Notes under the pieces: generated by a model
Seen by the model: the letters and a program-made list of their open reading frames with translations, nothing else
What the model was told of the DNA's origin: nothing
The model's database searches: none
Part shown: positions 23,396 to 32,282 of the stretch, piece by piece
Numbering within the stretch: the first letter of the stretch is position 1
Layout: every line of letters begins with the position of its first letter
Position numbers and translations under genes: made by a program
Source: Nitrospirota bacterium
Lineage (GTDB): Bacteria; JACPQY01
Length of the DNA stretch: 64,000 nucleotides
Direction: 5' to 3'
Assembly (NCBI GenBank): GCA_016180645.1
Contig: JACPAV010000021.1
Location: forward strand, 45,793 to 109,792

Positions 23396-24514
23396 ACGGA
23401 GAGCCGAGACCACACGGTCCAAATCCGTTCGGGTGAGGCGCCCGTGGTTCGGCAGACCGATGATGCGACCGGCCAGCTGTTCGGCGACCGGCAGGTTCAG
23501 CCGTCCGTATGCCGGATCCAAATCCGTGAGCACTTTCTGCCTGTAGAGGGGCTCCTTGTATCTCTGACGCACTTCGATGCTCTTGGCTCGGAGCATGGAC
23601 ACGATTTCCGCGGTTGTTCGACCCGCCTTCTCTTCATCCATCCAGACGGGATACCAGAAAAATGTGTGTACGACCTCCGGATACAGCGTTGGCCTCCTGA
23701 TCGCCTCCAGCCCGGCGAGATTCTTGTGTAGAACCATCGAATTTCGGATGCGCTTTCGATTGTTCGAATTGAGCTTCCGGAGTTGAACGCGCCCCATGGC
23801 CGCCTGGAATTCCGTCATCTTGTAGTTGTAGCCGAGCATCACGTGATCGTCACGTCCCGACATTCCATGGATCCGCATCATTCGGGCTTTGGTGGCGATC
23901 TCCTCGTCATCGGTGGTGATCATCCCGCCCTCGCCGGTGGTCATTGCCTTCGTGGCGAAGAACGAGAAGGCGGCGGCCCGGCCGAAAGAGCCGGCCTTCC
24001 TCGCACGGAAACTTGATCCATGGGCTTGCGCGGCATCTTCGATGAAGGCGAGGCCTCGCGATCGAGCGAGATTCGAGAGCGCGTCCACATCCGCCATCTG
24101 CCCATATAAATGTACCGCAAGGATGGCTTTCGTCCGAGGCGTGATCGCCCGCTCCACTTGAGCCGGATCGAGACAGTAACGGTCCGGATCGAGGTCCGCG
24201 AATACCGGCCTGGCGCCCGTGTAGAGGACGGCTTCGATGGTAGCGAAGAACGTCAAGGGTGGGACGATGACTTCGTCCCCCACGCCGATCCCGATCGCGG
24301 CAAGGATGAGGTGGAGTGCTGCCGTACCGTTGCTGACGGCCACGGCGTGCCGGCTGCCGACGTACCGGGCGTATTCCGCTTCGAAGGCGAGGACGATTTC
24401 CCCGGAAACGTATTTGCCCGAGCGCAGTACGGCCGAAACGGCGCGAATCTCCTCCGCGCCCACCGCGGGTTTGGATACCTGGATGATCCGGCCGCTGGGG
24501 CCTGGCCGCCTCAT
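23375..24514 (-). CDS. DegT/DnrJ/EryC1-type PLP aminotransferase
   Basis: 379 residues. SNGTAALHLILAAIGIGVGDEV, FIEDAAQAHGS and SFFATKAMTTGEGG (PLP-binding lysine) define the sugar aminotransferase family, which transaminates nucleotide-linked ketosugars. The gene overlaps the upstream epimerase (ATGA) and runs into the acetyltransferase, making an epimerase-aminotransferase-acetyltransferase-GT2 set for a modified sugar. The last residues ELNADR and the stop codon come from a heptamer repeat. Confidence 0.9.
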   Translation of the reverse strand: MRRPGPSGRIIQVSKPAVGAEEIRAVSAVLRSGKYVSGEIVLAFEAEYARYVGSRHAVAVSNGTAALHLILAAIGIGVGDEVIVPPLTFFATIEAVLYTGARPVFADLDPDRYCLDPAQVERAITPRTKAILAVHLYGQMADVDALSNLARSRGLAFIEDAAQAHGSSFRARKAGSFGRAAAFSFFATKAMTTGEGGMITTDDEEIATKARMMRIHGMSGRDDHVMLGYNYKMTEFQAAMGRVQLRKLNSNNRKRIRNSMVLHKNLAGLEAIRRPTLYPEVVHTFFWYPVWMDEEKAGRTTAEIVSMLRAKSIEVRQRYKEPLYRQKVLTDLDPAYGRLNLPVAEQLAGRIIGLPNHGRLTRTDLDRVVSALRELNADR

Positions 24515-25470
24515 TCTGAGGAAGTGAGTCTCCCTTGCGCCTTCAGGAAGGAGACGAGCGCGTCGCGGCTTGTGTGCTCGAAGCGAAAGCCGAGTTTCTT
24601 GATCTTGTCGTTCGAGATCACCCAGGGGTAGCGGAAGAAATTGAGAACACCGGCCTGCGACTCAACGGGCTTGAGGTGCAGCAGCCAGAAGAGTTGGACC
24701 AGGCTGTAGGCGAACCCATAGGGAAAGGGCACCGTTTTCGATCCCGTTAGGACGGCGGCTTCGGAGAGCGTGAGCGTACCGTCACCGGTGAGATTGTAGG
24801 CGCCGCTGCCGCCCTTCTTCAGGAGAAAGTGAAAGGCGCGGGCGACGTCCTCTTCGTGAACGTACTGCATCGGTGGGTTGGCGCCCTTGATCGTAAATCC
24901 GCGAGGCTGACTGATCATCCGGCCGATGTAGTTCGAGATGTTCGGTCCGATCACGATGGTCGGCCGAACGATGACCACCTGAATGCCGGGATGTTTGCTC
25001 GAAAACTCCTGGCAGAGGCGGTCAATGATGGCCTTGTGCTCCGAGTAGGGGTAGTTCCTGTTCGAGTCCCCGCGCACGGGATGTTCCTCGTTGAGCGGAA
25101 CCGGATTGTCCGGATGCGCGCCGTAGGCCGTGGCGCTGGAGGCCACGAGGATTCGCTTGATGTTCAACGCTTCGACCGCCTGAAGAAAGTTTCGGGTCCC
25201 GTCGATGTTCACTCGCGCCATTCGGCGCACGTCGTGGATCGGGTTCAGGATGAACGCCAGGTGGATGGCGGTATCGGGAGCGGCCGCGCGGACTTTTTCG
25301 GCCAACGCCGTGTCGTTGATGTCGGAATGGATGAAGGTCAGTTTCTTGGATGAGGCTCGAGGGGGAACGATGTCAGTCCCGACGATCGACTCGATGTCGC
25401 GATCCGAGTCGCACACTTGCGTGAGCCTCGTTCCGATGTATCCTGAAACGCCGGTGATCCAAAGTCGCAT
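24511..25470 (-). CDS. NAD-dependent epimerase/dehydratase (extended SDR)
   Basis: 319 residues. ITGVSGYIGTRL is the Rossmann GxxGxxG, and YPYSEHKA provides the YxxxK catalytic pair; SSATAYG carries the Ser. It probably epimerises, dehydrates or oxidises a nucleotide sugar feeding the aminotransferase encoded next (overlap ATGA). ATG 25470 lies 6 nt after TACAAT, part of a TTGTTA-18-TACAAT promoter, so the mRNA seems leaderless. Confidence 0.87.
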   Translation of the reverse strand: MRLWITGVSGYIGTRLTQVCDSDRDIESIVGTDIVPPRASSKKLTFIHSDINDTALAEKVRAAAPDTAIHLAFILNPIHDVRRMARVNIDGTRNFLQAVEALNIKRILVASSATAYGAHPDNPVPLNEEHPVRGDSNRNYPYSEHKAIIDRLCQEFSSKHPGIQVVIVRPTIVIGPNISNYIGRMISQPRGFTIKGANPPMQYVHEEDVARAFHFLLKKGGSGAYNLTGDGTLTLSEAAVLTGSKTVPFPYGFAYSLVQLFWLLHLKPVESQAGVLNFFRYPWVISNDKIKKLGFRFEHTSRDALVSFLKAQGRLTSSE

Positions 25471-25476
25471 GGCCGG

Positions 25477-25506
25477 ATTGTATCCAGAGAACGCGCAGAA
25501 TAACAA
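25477..25506 (-). promoter_or_regulatory. Leaderless promoter of the sugar gene operon
   Basis: On the minus strand TTGTTA, an 18-nt spacer and TACAAT end 6 nt before ATG 25470. Confidence 0.55.
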
Positions 25507-25548
25507 TGTCCCCTGCAGAAGGAGCATGGAAAGCCGGAGGTGGGTGAC

Positions 25549-25767
25549 GTGAAGCTTCGCATTGTTGTGAAACCGAACGCGCGGCAGACGAAAGTCGAGC
25601 CGCTGGAGGGGAAATCCTACAGGATCAGCGTGACCGTGCCTCCGGTGGAGGGCAAGGCCAACGAGGCGGTGGTGGAAGCGCTGAGCGAACACTTCGGCGC
25701 GGCCAAGTCGCGGTTTCGGATCGTGGCCGGCCACAAGGGTCGGACCAAGATCGTCGAGTATGCTTAG
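25549..25767 (+). CDS. DUF167/YggU family protein
   Basis: 72 residues. RIVVKPNARQTKVE, VPPVEGKANEAVVEALSEHF and RIVAGHKGRTKIV match the YggU/DUF167 family, a small alpha/beta protein of unknown function found across bacteria and eukaryotes. GGAGG at 25536 is 8 nt before GTG 25549 and overlaps an alternative GTG at 25540, so the second start is preferred. Confidence 0.85.
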   Translation: MKLRIVVKPNARQTKVEPLEGKSYRISVTVPPVEGKANEAVVEALSEHFGAAKSRFRIVAGHKGRTKIVEYA

Positions 25768-25778
25768 GAAGCGTTGAA

Positions 25779-25852
25779 TGGGCGCTGAAGGGCTCGAACC
25801 TTCGGCCTCCGCTGTGTAAGAGCGGCGCTCTAGCCAACTGAGCTAAGCGCCC
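25779..25852 (-). tRNA. tRNA-Val (anticodon TAC)
   Basis: The minus strand gives a complete cloverleaf: acceptor GGGCGCT/AGCGCCC, D-stem GCTC/GAGC, anticodon stem CCGCT/AGCGG with loop CTTACAC (anticodon TAC), variable AGGCC, T-stem GAAGG/CCTTC with TTCGAGC loop. Discriminator A; CCA is not encoded. Confidence 0.97.
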
Positions 25853-25957
25853 CATCCGGTGCAAGCCTAATGGAAGGCCGGGCCAAAGAAAAGTCCCATG
25901 CCCGGTGGGGCATGGGACTTGGTGGTTGCGCCGAGAAGCTTCGGCGGATCCGTCCGA

Positions 25958-26416
25958 CTACGCTGCGAGTCTCTTCGCCTCCCGGTAGGGTAGGCGGTGG
26001 AGCTGGACGATGTGCGGGAACATCTGCTGATCGCACTGCTCCACGTGCTGACGGACGAGTCGGATGACCACATCCAGCACCGTGGCGGCCTTCGCCGGCT
26101 CCGGCTGCCAGGGGAAACTGGCCACGAGTCGCGTGATCTTGCGTATCTGTTTCCGCGTGTCGCGCGCCATGGTCAGAAAAAGCGTCGATTGGAAACTCTT
26201 GTCTGTGAGCGTTTCCTCGAAGAATCGTTCTTCCACGTCGAGGTGGAGCGTGAGACGGTGGCACACATCCTGTGCGAGTTGCTTGAGCGATCCAAGCCCC
26301 CGTTCAGGGTGCTTGATGAGCCGATCGCATTGGTTGATGCCGATTCTCAGCAAGTCATGGTCCAGCTCGAAGCGATCCAGTTGGACCTGAATAGGTCCCC
26401 CTTCTGCGCTTGCCAT
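25958..26416 (-). CDS. Hemerythrin-like (HHE) domain protein
   Basis: 152 residues, four-helix HHE pattern: LDHDLLRIGINQCDRLI, LTLHLDVEERFFEE (HxxxE) and RQHVEQCDQQMFPHI. The spacing of His and Glu residues is that of a di-iron hemerythrin-like domain that may bind O2 or NO or sense redox state. AAGGGGGAAAACC precedes ATG 26416. It stands alone; a 650-nt noncoding region lies upstream. Confidence 0.75.
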   Translation of the reverse strand: MASAEGGPIQVQLDRFELDHDLLRIGINQCDRLIKHPERGLGSLKQLAQDVCHRLTLHLDVEERFFEETLTDKSFQSTLFLTMARDTRKQIRKITRLVASFPWQPEPAKAATVLDVVIRLVRQHVEQCDQQMFPHIVQLHRLPYREAKRLAA

Positions 26417-27063
26417 ATGGTTTTCCCCCTTGGTTCCATCCCTGGCGGTCGCCCGCCTTGGCGGAGCCGATTGGACCTCCATGCGCGCTTGTCTTCCACG
26501 CCCTCCAGGCGTGGCCGTGTTCCGCGATCGCGCCTCTTCTTGAGGCGTCTGCAAGCTTTACCATCCCTGTCATCCCCTTATTCTACCTCTCTACTATTAG
26601 TGACCCCTGGTCATTGATTATTACTACCCGTCACTACCTGACCTACATGATCTAGTAGCAAGAAGCATGCCTATACTGGCCGTGGTACAAGGTCAATGGG
26701 TGCCGTCACGTAACGATTTGAAATCTCATGCGAAGGCAGGTGGGCGAGTTGCTTCCACTGCCATTGTGCCGTTGTTTTAGGCATTTAGCTGTGGGGTTTT
26801 GTGACCCCATGCCGGACTGTTCAGTCATATTGACCCCGGCTATGCCGATTCATCACCATCTAGACCCCCATAGTTCTAATTGTCCGAAATCCGAAAAACT
26901 TTAGGCAAGCGTTCAGCCATCAGCTCTCAGCCGTCAGCTTGCTGCTCTGCGAAGCGCTACGCAGCACGAGTCCAGTCAAAGAACAGGGCAGTGAAGGTTC
27001 CGAAGCGCGGCACGGCCTCAGCCTCCGAAGCTGATGGCTAAACGCTGATCGCTCCTGTTTTTT
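26417..27063. other. 650-nt non-coding, AT-richer stretch
   Basis: No credible gene. It is clearly less GC-rich than its surroundings around 26560-26900. It holds a hairpin TGGGG-TTTTGTGA-CCCCA (near 26790-26815), several TGACCCC words, and two opposed heptamer arrays at 26913-26940 and 27030-27050. It separates the hemerythrin gene from a broken epoxide hydrolase and may be the scar of a past insertion. Confidence 0.6.
26913..27050. repeat. Paired heptamer arrays (TCAGCNN x4 and inverted NNGCTGA x3)
   Basis: TCAGCCA-TCAGCTC-TCAGCCG-TCAGCTT at 26913-26940, and GCTGATG-GCTAAAC-GCTGATC at 27030-27050 in the opposite sense. The pair could fold into a long stem. Confidence 0.65.
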
Positions 27064-27349
27064 CTATTTCTCGGCGAAGAAGCCCGCGAGAAGGCGGTTG
27101 ACCTCTTCCGGGGCCTCCTGCTGAGTCCAGTGTCCCAGTCCCTTGAGAACCTCCACCCGAAGGGGCGCCGCGACGTAGCGATCCAGCCCGCGCGTCAGTG
27201 CCGGCGAACGCCCGCATCTGATGACGCCAACTGTACCAGAACTCGGGAAACCCATGGAGGAAGAGAATGGGGCGCCCCTCGCCGGCCTCCACCACATGGA
27301 ATCGAATCCCGTTCGCTCTGACGAAATGCTTTCGAAATCCGCTGTCCAT
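27064..27349 (-). pseudogene. Epoxide hydrolase-like alpha/beta hydrolase with internal deletion
   Basis: The N-terminus is typical: FVRANGIRFHVVEAGEG, FLHGFPEFWYSWRHQM (oxyanion motif HGFPEFWYSW). After MRAFAG the frame changes and directly joins the C-terminus of the same family, LDRYVAAPLRVEVL then GHWTQQEAPEEVNRLLAGFF, with the catalytic His. About 200 residues including nucleophile Asp and lid are missing, so the gene is inactive. Both ends lie on the same strand within 290 nt. Confidence 0.8.
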
Positions 27350-27452
27350 GGGAAGAGGGTAGGCGGTCCGGACGCTCGGATCAATCCCTCGTGTAACGCG
27401 ATGGTGTGCGGCGAACTTGAGCGGGGAGGCCGATGGAAGTAAGCTCGTCACC

Positions 27453-28424
27453 ATGAAGCCTCGAATCTTGGTGACGATGGGCGATCCGTATGGGGTGGGC
27501 CCGGAGGTGGCGGTGAAAGCGCTCCTCTCGAAACGGCTTCCATCGGCCAACTACTCCATCGTGGGCAGCCGCGCCGTTTTGGATTCGGCGCTTCGGGCCG
27601 GCGGACGGAAACGGAGCGCCGTGGACGTGATCGAGCCTGACGGCGTGGAGGTCCCCGAGGACTTTCAAAAACCCCGGGCGGATGCGAGAGGTGGAGCCTA
27701 CGCGGTGGCCTGTATCCGTGCCGCGGTCGATCGGATCCGGCGGGGTGAAGCCGATGCTGTTGTCACGGCGCCCATCTGCAAGGAGTCCATGCATGCAGCC
27801 GGTTATCGATGGCCGGGGCATACCGAAATGCTGGCGGAGTTTACACAGGCTCCGTCGCACGCCATGATGTTTTCCGGTCCAAGATTGAAAGTTTCCATTG
27901 TGACGATTCACATGGCGTTGCGGGCGGTGCCATCGAGTCTGAGCGTGGAAAAAGTTTTCCAAACGATCGCGCTGACCCATGCCGGGCTCCGGGATTGGTT
28001 CGGCATTCGGCGGGCCAGGATCGCCGTGGCCGGGCTCAACCCTCACGCGGGAGAAAACGGGGCCTTCGGCTCCGAGGACGCGGAGTACATCCGGCCGGCC
28101 GTGGAGAAGGCGGTGCGCGAAGGCATCGGCGCGGACGGTCCACTCCCCGCCGATGCGATGTTTCACCGTCTCTACGAGGGAGAATTTCACGCGGCCGTTT
28201 GCATGTATCACGATCAGGCGCTTGCACCCTTCAAGATGATTCATTTCAAGGACGGCGTGAACCTGACACTGGGCCTTCCGTTCGTCCGCACCTCGCCCGA
28301 TCATGGCACGGCGTTCGATATCGCGTGGAAGAACCGGGCGGATCCATCGAGCATGATGGCGGCGATCCGCCTTGCGGCAGAATTGGCCGGGCGTACAGCG
28401 AAGAAGCGCAGGTCTTCCTCATGA
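27453..28424 (+). CDS. pdxA: 4-hydroxythreonine-4-phosphate dehydrogenase
   Basis: 323 residues. VTMGDPYGVGPEV, TAPICKESMHAAGYRWPGHTEML and MYHDQALAPFKMIHF are diagnostic of PdxA, with the metal-binding histidines of the GHTE and HDQ blocks. It oxidises and decarboxylates 4-phosphohydroxy-threonine in pyridoxal phosphate synthesis. ATG 27453 is chosen from the family start MKPRILVTMGDP. The stop overlaps the next ATG (ATGA). Confidence 0.95.
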   Translation: MKPRILVTMGDPYGVGPEVAVKALLSKRLPSANYSIVGSRAVLDSALRAGGRKRSAVDVIEPDGVEVPEDFQKPRADARGGAYAVACIRAAVDRIRRGEADAVVTAPICKESMHAAGYRWPGHTEMLAEFTQAPSHAMMFSGPRLKVSIVTIHMALRAVPSSLSVEKVFQTIALTHAGLRDWFGIRRARIAVAGLNPHAGENGAFGSEDAEYIRPAVEKAVREGIGADGPLPADAMFHRLYEGEFHAAVCMYHDQALAPFKMIHFKDGVNLTLGLPFVRTSPDHGTAFDIAWKNRADPSSMMAAIRLAAELAGRTAKKRRSSS

Positions 28425-29356
28425 ATCTGAGTCTTGCAGCGGGATTCGCCGCCGCGCTCATCGCCGGTCCCTCCGATCTCAAAGAAGACCTTCGGGCCTC
28501 CGTACTCACGCAGATGAAGGAGGCCGCCCTGCGCCCGCTCGACGCCAAGACTGTTCTTGTGAAGGAGGCCAGGGATACCCGCCAGTACGAGGTATCCTAC
28601 CTCGGCGGGGACGGCGTCAGGGTTTTCGGATCTCTCCACAAGCCGCTTGGCGTGGAAGGCGTTCCCCTGGTTCTGCTCGTGCACGATTTCGGGGAAGGAC
28701 GGCTGGAGGAGTTCGCCAAAGATCTGGCCCGCGCGGGATTTGGGGCTCTCGCCATCGACCTCCGCGGCCACGGTCACAGTTCGGGCGACGCCGAGGTCAT
28801 CACCAAAGGGTGGATGCGTGAATCGATACGGGGTACGCCGCGCCAGCCGTCGCTCCAATCGGCGGTGGATGTGGCCCAGGGGATCAGGCTCTTGAGGGAA
28901 GAGACCCCTGCTGTGTTCGCGGCCGGGATCGGCTTGGGGGCAAACTTGGTATGGATCGCCTCCCAGAGCCAACCGGTGAGGGGTGTGGCGCTTGCGGGGC
29001 CGCTGTTCTGCGGCGAAACAGTTGATCTGATCCTGTCGGGTCGGGCTTCCGGTTCCCGCGCGGTGCAGGACCTCGCCGGCGAGGAGGCGGACACCATTCG
29101 ATGGTTTACAGGTTTCTTTCAGTTGGACCGCTACCCCCAGCGCGTGCCCATCCTGCTGGCCGAGGCGGTGACGGATGCCATCACGCCGAGGCGATGTATC
29201 CAGCGATGGATCGCCGGCATCCCGAGGACTGTTCCGGTTGAGATCGTGCCTCTCGCGCACCGGGGACAGTTCGTGTCCGGCGAGTGGACGAAGGCGATGG
29301 TCGGTTGGTTTGAGAAGATCCTCTCCGGGGGCCGCCCGACCAAGAAGAAAAAATAG
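28421..29356 (+). CDS. Alpha/beta-hydrolase-fold protein lacking the nucleophile
   Basis: 311 residues, short hydrophobic N-terminus (NLSLAAGFAAALIAG) that may act as a signal peptide. Alpha/beta-hydrolase landmarks are present: VLLVHDFGEGRLEEF, AIDLRGHGHSSGD, a late PLAHRGQF His. The nucleophile elbow is AAGIGLGANLVW, where GxSxG has become GIGLG, so the Ser is missing. It is probably a binding or scaffold protein rather than an esterase. Overlaps pdxA by ATGA and precedes apgM by 13 nt. Confidence 0.75.
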   Translation: MNLSLAAGFAAALIAGPSDLKEDLRASVLTQMKEAALRPLDAKTVLVKEARDTRQYEVSYLGGDGVRVFGSLHKPLGVEGVPLVLLVHDFGEGRLEEFAKDLARAGFGALAIDLRGHGHSSGDAEVITKGWMRESIRGTPRQPSLQSAVDVAQGIRLLREETPAVFAAGIGLGANLVWIASQSQPVRGVALAGPLFCGETVDLILSGRASGSRAVQDLAGEEADTIRWFTGFFQLDRYPQRVPILLAEAVTDAITPRRCIQRWIAGIPRTVPVEIVPLAHRGQFVSGEWTKAMVGWFEKILSGGRPTKKKK

Positions 29357-29369
29357 GAAGGAAATTCCG

Positions 29370-30584
29370 ATGAAACACGTCTTGCTGGTGGCGGATGGGA
29401 TGCCGGACGAGCCGATTCCCTCGCTGAATGGAAAGACCCCTTTGGAGCACGTCGCCACTCCGAATCTCGACGCCCTCGCGGGCCGATCCCTACTCGGTGT
29501 CACGTATCCGATTCCGGATGGGTTTCTCCCCGGCAGCGATATCGGGAATTTGAGCCTCATGGGATACGATCCCCACGTCTATTTTACGGGGCGATCACCG
29601 CTCGAAGTGATCGACATGGGAGTGGATCTTCAGGAGGGGGACGTCGCGTTCCGCATGAATTTTGTCACGATGAGCGGTCTCCCCGATCGTCCGCAGATCG
29701 AGGACTACAGCGCGGGCCACATCACGGATGCCGAGGCGTTCCAGCTTCTCGCGGAGGTCCGCACGCGATTGCGCGCGGATGACATCCATTTCGCGCGCGG
29801 GGTGAGCTACCGCCACGCGATGATTTGGAATAAGGGACCGAAAAACCTGAAGACGACGCCGCCGCACGACATTCAAGGCGTGCCGACGGAAGGCCACTGG
29901 CCGGAAGGGGAAGCCGCGGAGCGGTTGTCGGACATGATTCGGCGCTCCTGGGAAATTCTGGCCGGGTCGAGCGTCAACCGTATCCGCTCGCAAAAGGGCG
30001 AGCCCGCGGCCAATTCAATCTGGTTCTGGGGACAGGGTACGCGGCCTGCGTTGCCGCTGTTCGAGAAGACGTACGGGATCAAAGGCGCCGCGGTCTCGGC
30101 CGTTCCGCTCCTTCGCGGGATCGGGATCTGCGCGGGACTGAAAATTCTCAAAGTGCCCGGGATGACAGGATGGGTCGACACAAATTACAAGGGCAAAGTG
30201 GAGTACACGCTCGACTTCCTGGCGAAAGAAGGCGACTTCGTGCTCCTGCACGTGGAAGCCATCGACGAGTGCGGTCACGTGGGCGACCTGGAGAAAAAAT
30301 GCCTCGCCATCGAGCTGTTCGATCGCGAGGTGGTCAAACCCTTGATGGAGGGGCTGGCCAAGGTGGAGCCTCATCGCGTGCTGGTCACCTCCGACCATCT
30401 CACGTATCTTTCGAGGAAGACGCATGTGGCCGGGCCGGTCCCGTTCATCGCCTTCGATTCCACCAAGCCCATGTCCCCGAAGTCGCTGAAGTTCGGGGAA
30501 ACGTCCGCCCGCGCGGCCGGCGTGACGGCCGACCCCTGCCACGACCTCTTGCCGCGGTTCCTGGACGGCCGACTGTTCGGATGA
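29370..30584 (+). CDS. apgM: 2,3-bisphosphoglycerate-independent phosphoglycerate mutase, archaeal type
   Basis: 404 residues. HVLLVADGMPDEPIP, GSDIGNLSLMGYDP (Ser nucleophile), HVEAIDECGHVGD and VTSDHLT are the metal-site and nucleophile motifs of the ApgM branch of the alkaline phosphatase superfamily. It interconverts 3- and 2-phosphoglycerate. AGGAAGGAA precedes ATG 29370. The stop overlaps the start of the GT9 gene. Confidence 0.92.
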   Translation: MKHVLLVADGMPDEPIPSLNGKTPLEHVATPNLDALAGRSLLGVTYPIPDGFLPGSDIGNLSLMGYDPHVYFTGRSPLEVIDMGVDLQEGDVAFRMNFVTMSGLPDRPQIEDYSAGHITDAEAFQLLAEVRTRLRADDIHFARGVSYRHAMIWNKGPKNLKTTPPHDIQGVPTEGHWPEGEAAERLSDMIRRSWEILAGSSVNRIRSQKGEPAANSIWFWGQGTRPALPLFEKTYGIKGAAVSAVPLLRGIGICAGLKILKVPGMTGWVDTNYKGKVEYTLDFLAKEGDFVLLHVEAIDECGHVGDLEKKCLAIELFDREVVKPLMEGLAKVEPHRVLVTSDHLTYLSRKTHVAGPVPFIAFDSTKPMSPKSLKFGETSARAAGVTADPCHDLLPRFLDGRLFG

Positions 30585-31585
30585 TTCCACCACCCCTTTC
30601 CGGGATTTCAGATTTGAAATCTCAAATCTCAAATTGTACCGAGGGGGGGGGCGCAACCCAGAAGGAAGTTCTGGCCCTTCGAGGGGGAGCCCTCGGCGAT
30701 TTCGTCCTTTCCATCCCACATTTTCTCGCCTTGCAGGATCATTTTGGGCGACTCACGATCGCGACCCATGCGAAGTACGTTCCCTTCCTGCGCGCGCTTG
30801 GGCTTGGGGAAAAGATTCTACCGCTCGACCGTTCGGATACGACCCGGCTCCTCTATGCCGATCCACCTCAGATCTACGATGGGTTGATTTCCTGGCTCAA
30901 GCGGGGAACGAAACATCCCACCGTCTTGGGCCGACGGTTCGAAGTGTACGTGTCCAGCGCGGAGGCAACGAACGGGCATGTCGCGGACGCCTACTGGGAA
31001 TGTCTCAAACCCCTTGGAATCCTCCCCCTACCCCCACTGGAGCTCCGTTCACGCTTCCAGATGGGGATGGGAAAGGTGTTTTCGACTTCGGTCGTTCTTC
31101 ATCCGGGAAGCGGGGGGGACTGGAAGCGATGGCCTCTGTCCTACTACTTGGAGTTGGCGCGGCGTTTCGCGGAAGAACACGCGGCCGATCGAGTACTCGT
31201 GCTGATCGGGCCCGAGGATGAATCGTGGGCCGGCGATCTGCGAGGCCTGCGACTCCCGGACGGCGTTTCGCTCGTTGAGTCGGACGATATCATGCGGACG
31301 GCCGGGATGCTCGCCTCCGCCTCCCTTTTCGTGGGCAACGACTCCGGTGTGACACATCTCAGCGCGCTGTTGGGCGTGCCGACGATTGCCATCCACGGGC
31401 CGACGTCCCCGATTGTCTGGGGCGCTCGGGGGCGAGCCGTGAACCATGTATGGGATCCCACGGGGTGCGCCTGCAAGGGCGAGGACGTGCGAAGATGTGT
31501 CGATTCGAAATGCCTGCGACACATCCCGCCAAGCGCCGTTTTGCAGGCGGGCATGATGTTGGCCAATGCTCCTCCTGGCTGTTGA
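30581..31585 (+). CDS. Glycosyltransferase family 9 (heptosyltransferase-like)
   Basis: 334 residues. VLALRGGALGDFVLSIP is the GT9 N-terminal motif, followed by VVLHPGSGGDWKRWP and FVGNDSGVTHLSALLGVPTIAIHGPTSP typical of ADP-heptose:LPS heptosyltransferases. It probably builds lipopolysaccharide core. The first 30 residues (ISDLKSQISN...) come from an AT-rich heptamer repeat inserted between the ATG and the conserved domain. ATG 30581 overlaps the apgM stop; the end overlaps tsaB by 20 nt. Confidence 0.85.
   Translation: MIPPPLSGISDLKSQISNCTEGGGATQKEVLALRGGALGDFVLSIPHFLALQDHFGRLTIATHAKYVPFLRALGLGEKILPLDRSDTTRLLYADPPQIYDGLISWLKRGTKHPTVLGRRFEVYVSSAEATNGHVADAYWECLKPLGILPLPPLELRSRFQMGMGKVFSTSVVLHPGSGGDWKRWPLSYYLELARRFAEEHAADRVLVLIGPEDESWAGDLRGLRLPDGVSLVESDDIMRTAGMLASASLFVGNDSGVTHLSALLGVPTIAIHGPTSPIVWGARGRAVNHVWDPTGCACKGEDVRRCVDSKCLRHIPPSAVLQAGMMLANAPPGC
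30608..30637 (+). repeat. Heptamer repeat AAATCTC inside the GT9 gene
   Basis: AAATCTC-AAATCTC-AAATTGT (30617-30637), preceded by an inverted ATTTCAGATTT. It is translated in frame as DLKSQISN. Confidence 0.7.
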
Positions 31586-32240
31586 ATCCGCTGGACCTCG
31601 TCCTGGAGCGGCCCTGGCGACGGAAGACGGTCTGCTGGATCAGGAGATCGCCGAGCCAGGGGCCCGGCCGGGGAAGCACTTGGTTCCGCTTTTCGAACAA
31701 CTTCTTAGTCGGAGAGGCTTCGGGATTCAGTCCATTGACCTGTACGCCGTGGACGTGGGACCCGGCTCCTTCACTGGAATTCGCGTCGGCCTCGCTTCTC
31801 TAAAGGCTCTGGCTCTGGTGCATCCACGGCCGGCCATCGCCGTATCGTCGTTGGAGGCAATGGCGTGGGATTGTCCATCCGCGGAAGAAGATGTCGTGCC
31901 GGTCCTTCATTCGCATCGCGACCTCTTTTATGTTGCCCGATTCGGCTGGAAAGAGGGACAAGTCGAGAGACGGATGAAAGACACGCTGGTGCGCGCCGCG
32001 GAACTCGTGGCTGCCATCGCGGGGGGGGGGAGAGGCGTGCGATTCGTGGGGACAGGTCTGAGCCGAATCCCTCCCGAGGTTCGATCAACCCTTGATTCGG
32101 TGGGATGGGCCGACCCGGCCGATGGTGAGCGGATTCCCACGGTGTCCTCCGTGGCCGCGGTGGCCATGGAACATTTCCAAATGGGTCTGGGGGTGGCGCC
32201 ACATTCCCTCCAGCCCGCCTATCTCCAGAATCCGTACTAA
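31566..32240 (+). CDS. tsaB: tRNA threonylcarbamoyladenosine biosynthesis protein TsaB
   Basis: 224 residues. LLAVESAG start (usual LAIDTA), YAVDVGPGSFTGIRVGLASLKALA is the diagnostic TsaB/YeaZ segment. It is the inactive ASKHA scaffold that pairs with TsaD in t6A37 modification of ANN-decoding tRNAs. No tsaD or tsaE is nearby. It overlaps the GT9 gene by 20 nt. Confidence 0.9.
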   Translation: MLLLAVESAGPRPGAALATEDGLLDQEIAEPGARPGKHLVPLFEQLLSRRGFGIQSIDLYAVDVGPGSFTGIRVGLASLKALALVHPRPAIAVSSLEAMAWDCPSAEEDVVPVLHSHRDLFYVARFGWKEGQVERRMKDTLVRAAELVAAIAGGGRGVRFVGTGLSRIPPEVRSTLDSVGWADPADGERIPTVSSVAAVAMEHFQMGLGVAPHSLQPAYLQNPY

Positions 32241-32266
32241 GTTCTGGAAACGGCGGTGGAATTCAC

Positions 32267-32272
32267 TATAAT
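32267..32272 (+). promoter_or_regulatory. -10 box of the FapA gene
   Basis: TATAAT, 10 nt before the GTG at 32283; the -35 is weak. Suggests a leaderless or almost leaderless transcript and favours GTG 32283. Confidence 0.5.
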
Positions 32273-32282
32273 CTCTCCTACA

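Noticed and set aside
25830-26264. Minus-strand open frame of 144 codons
   Set aside because: Overlaps tRNA-Val and the hemerythrin-like gene in another frame.
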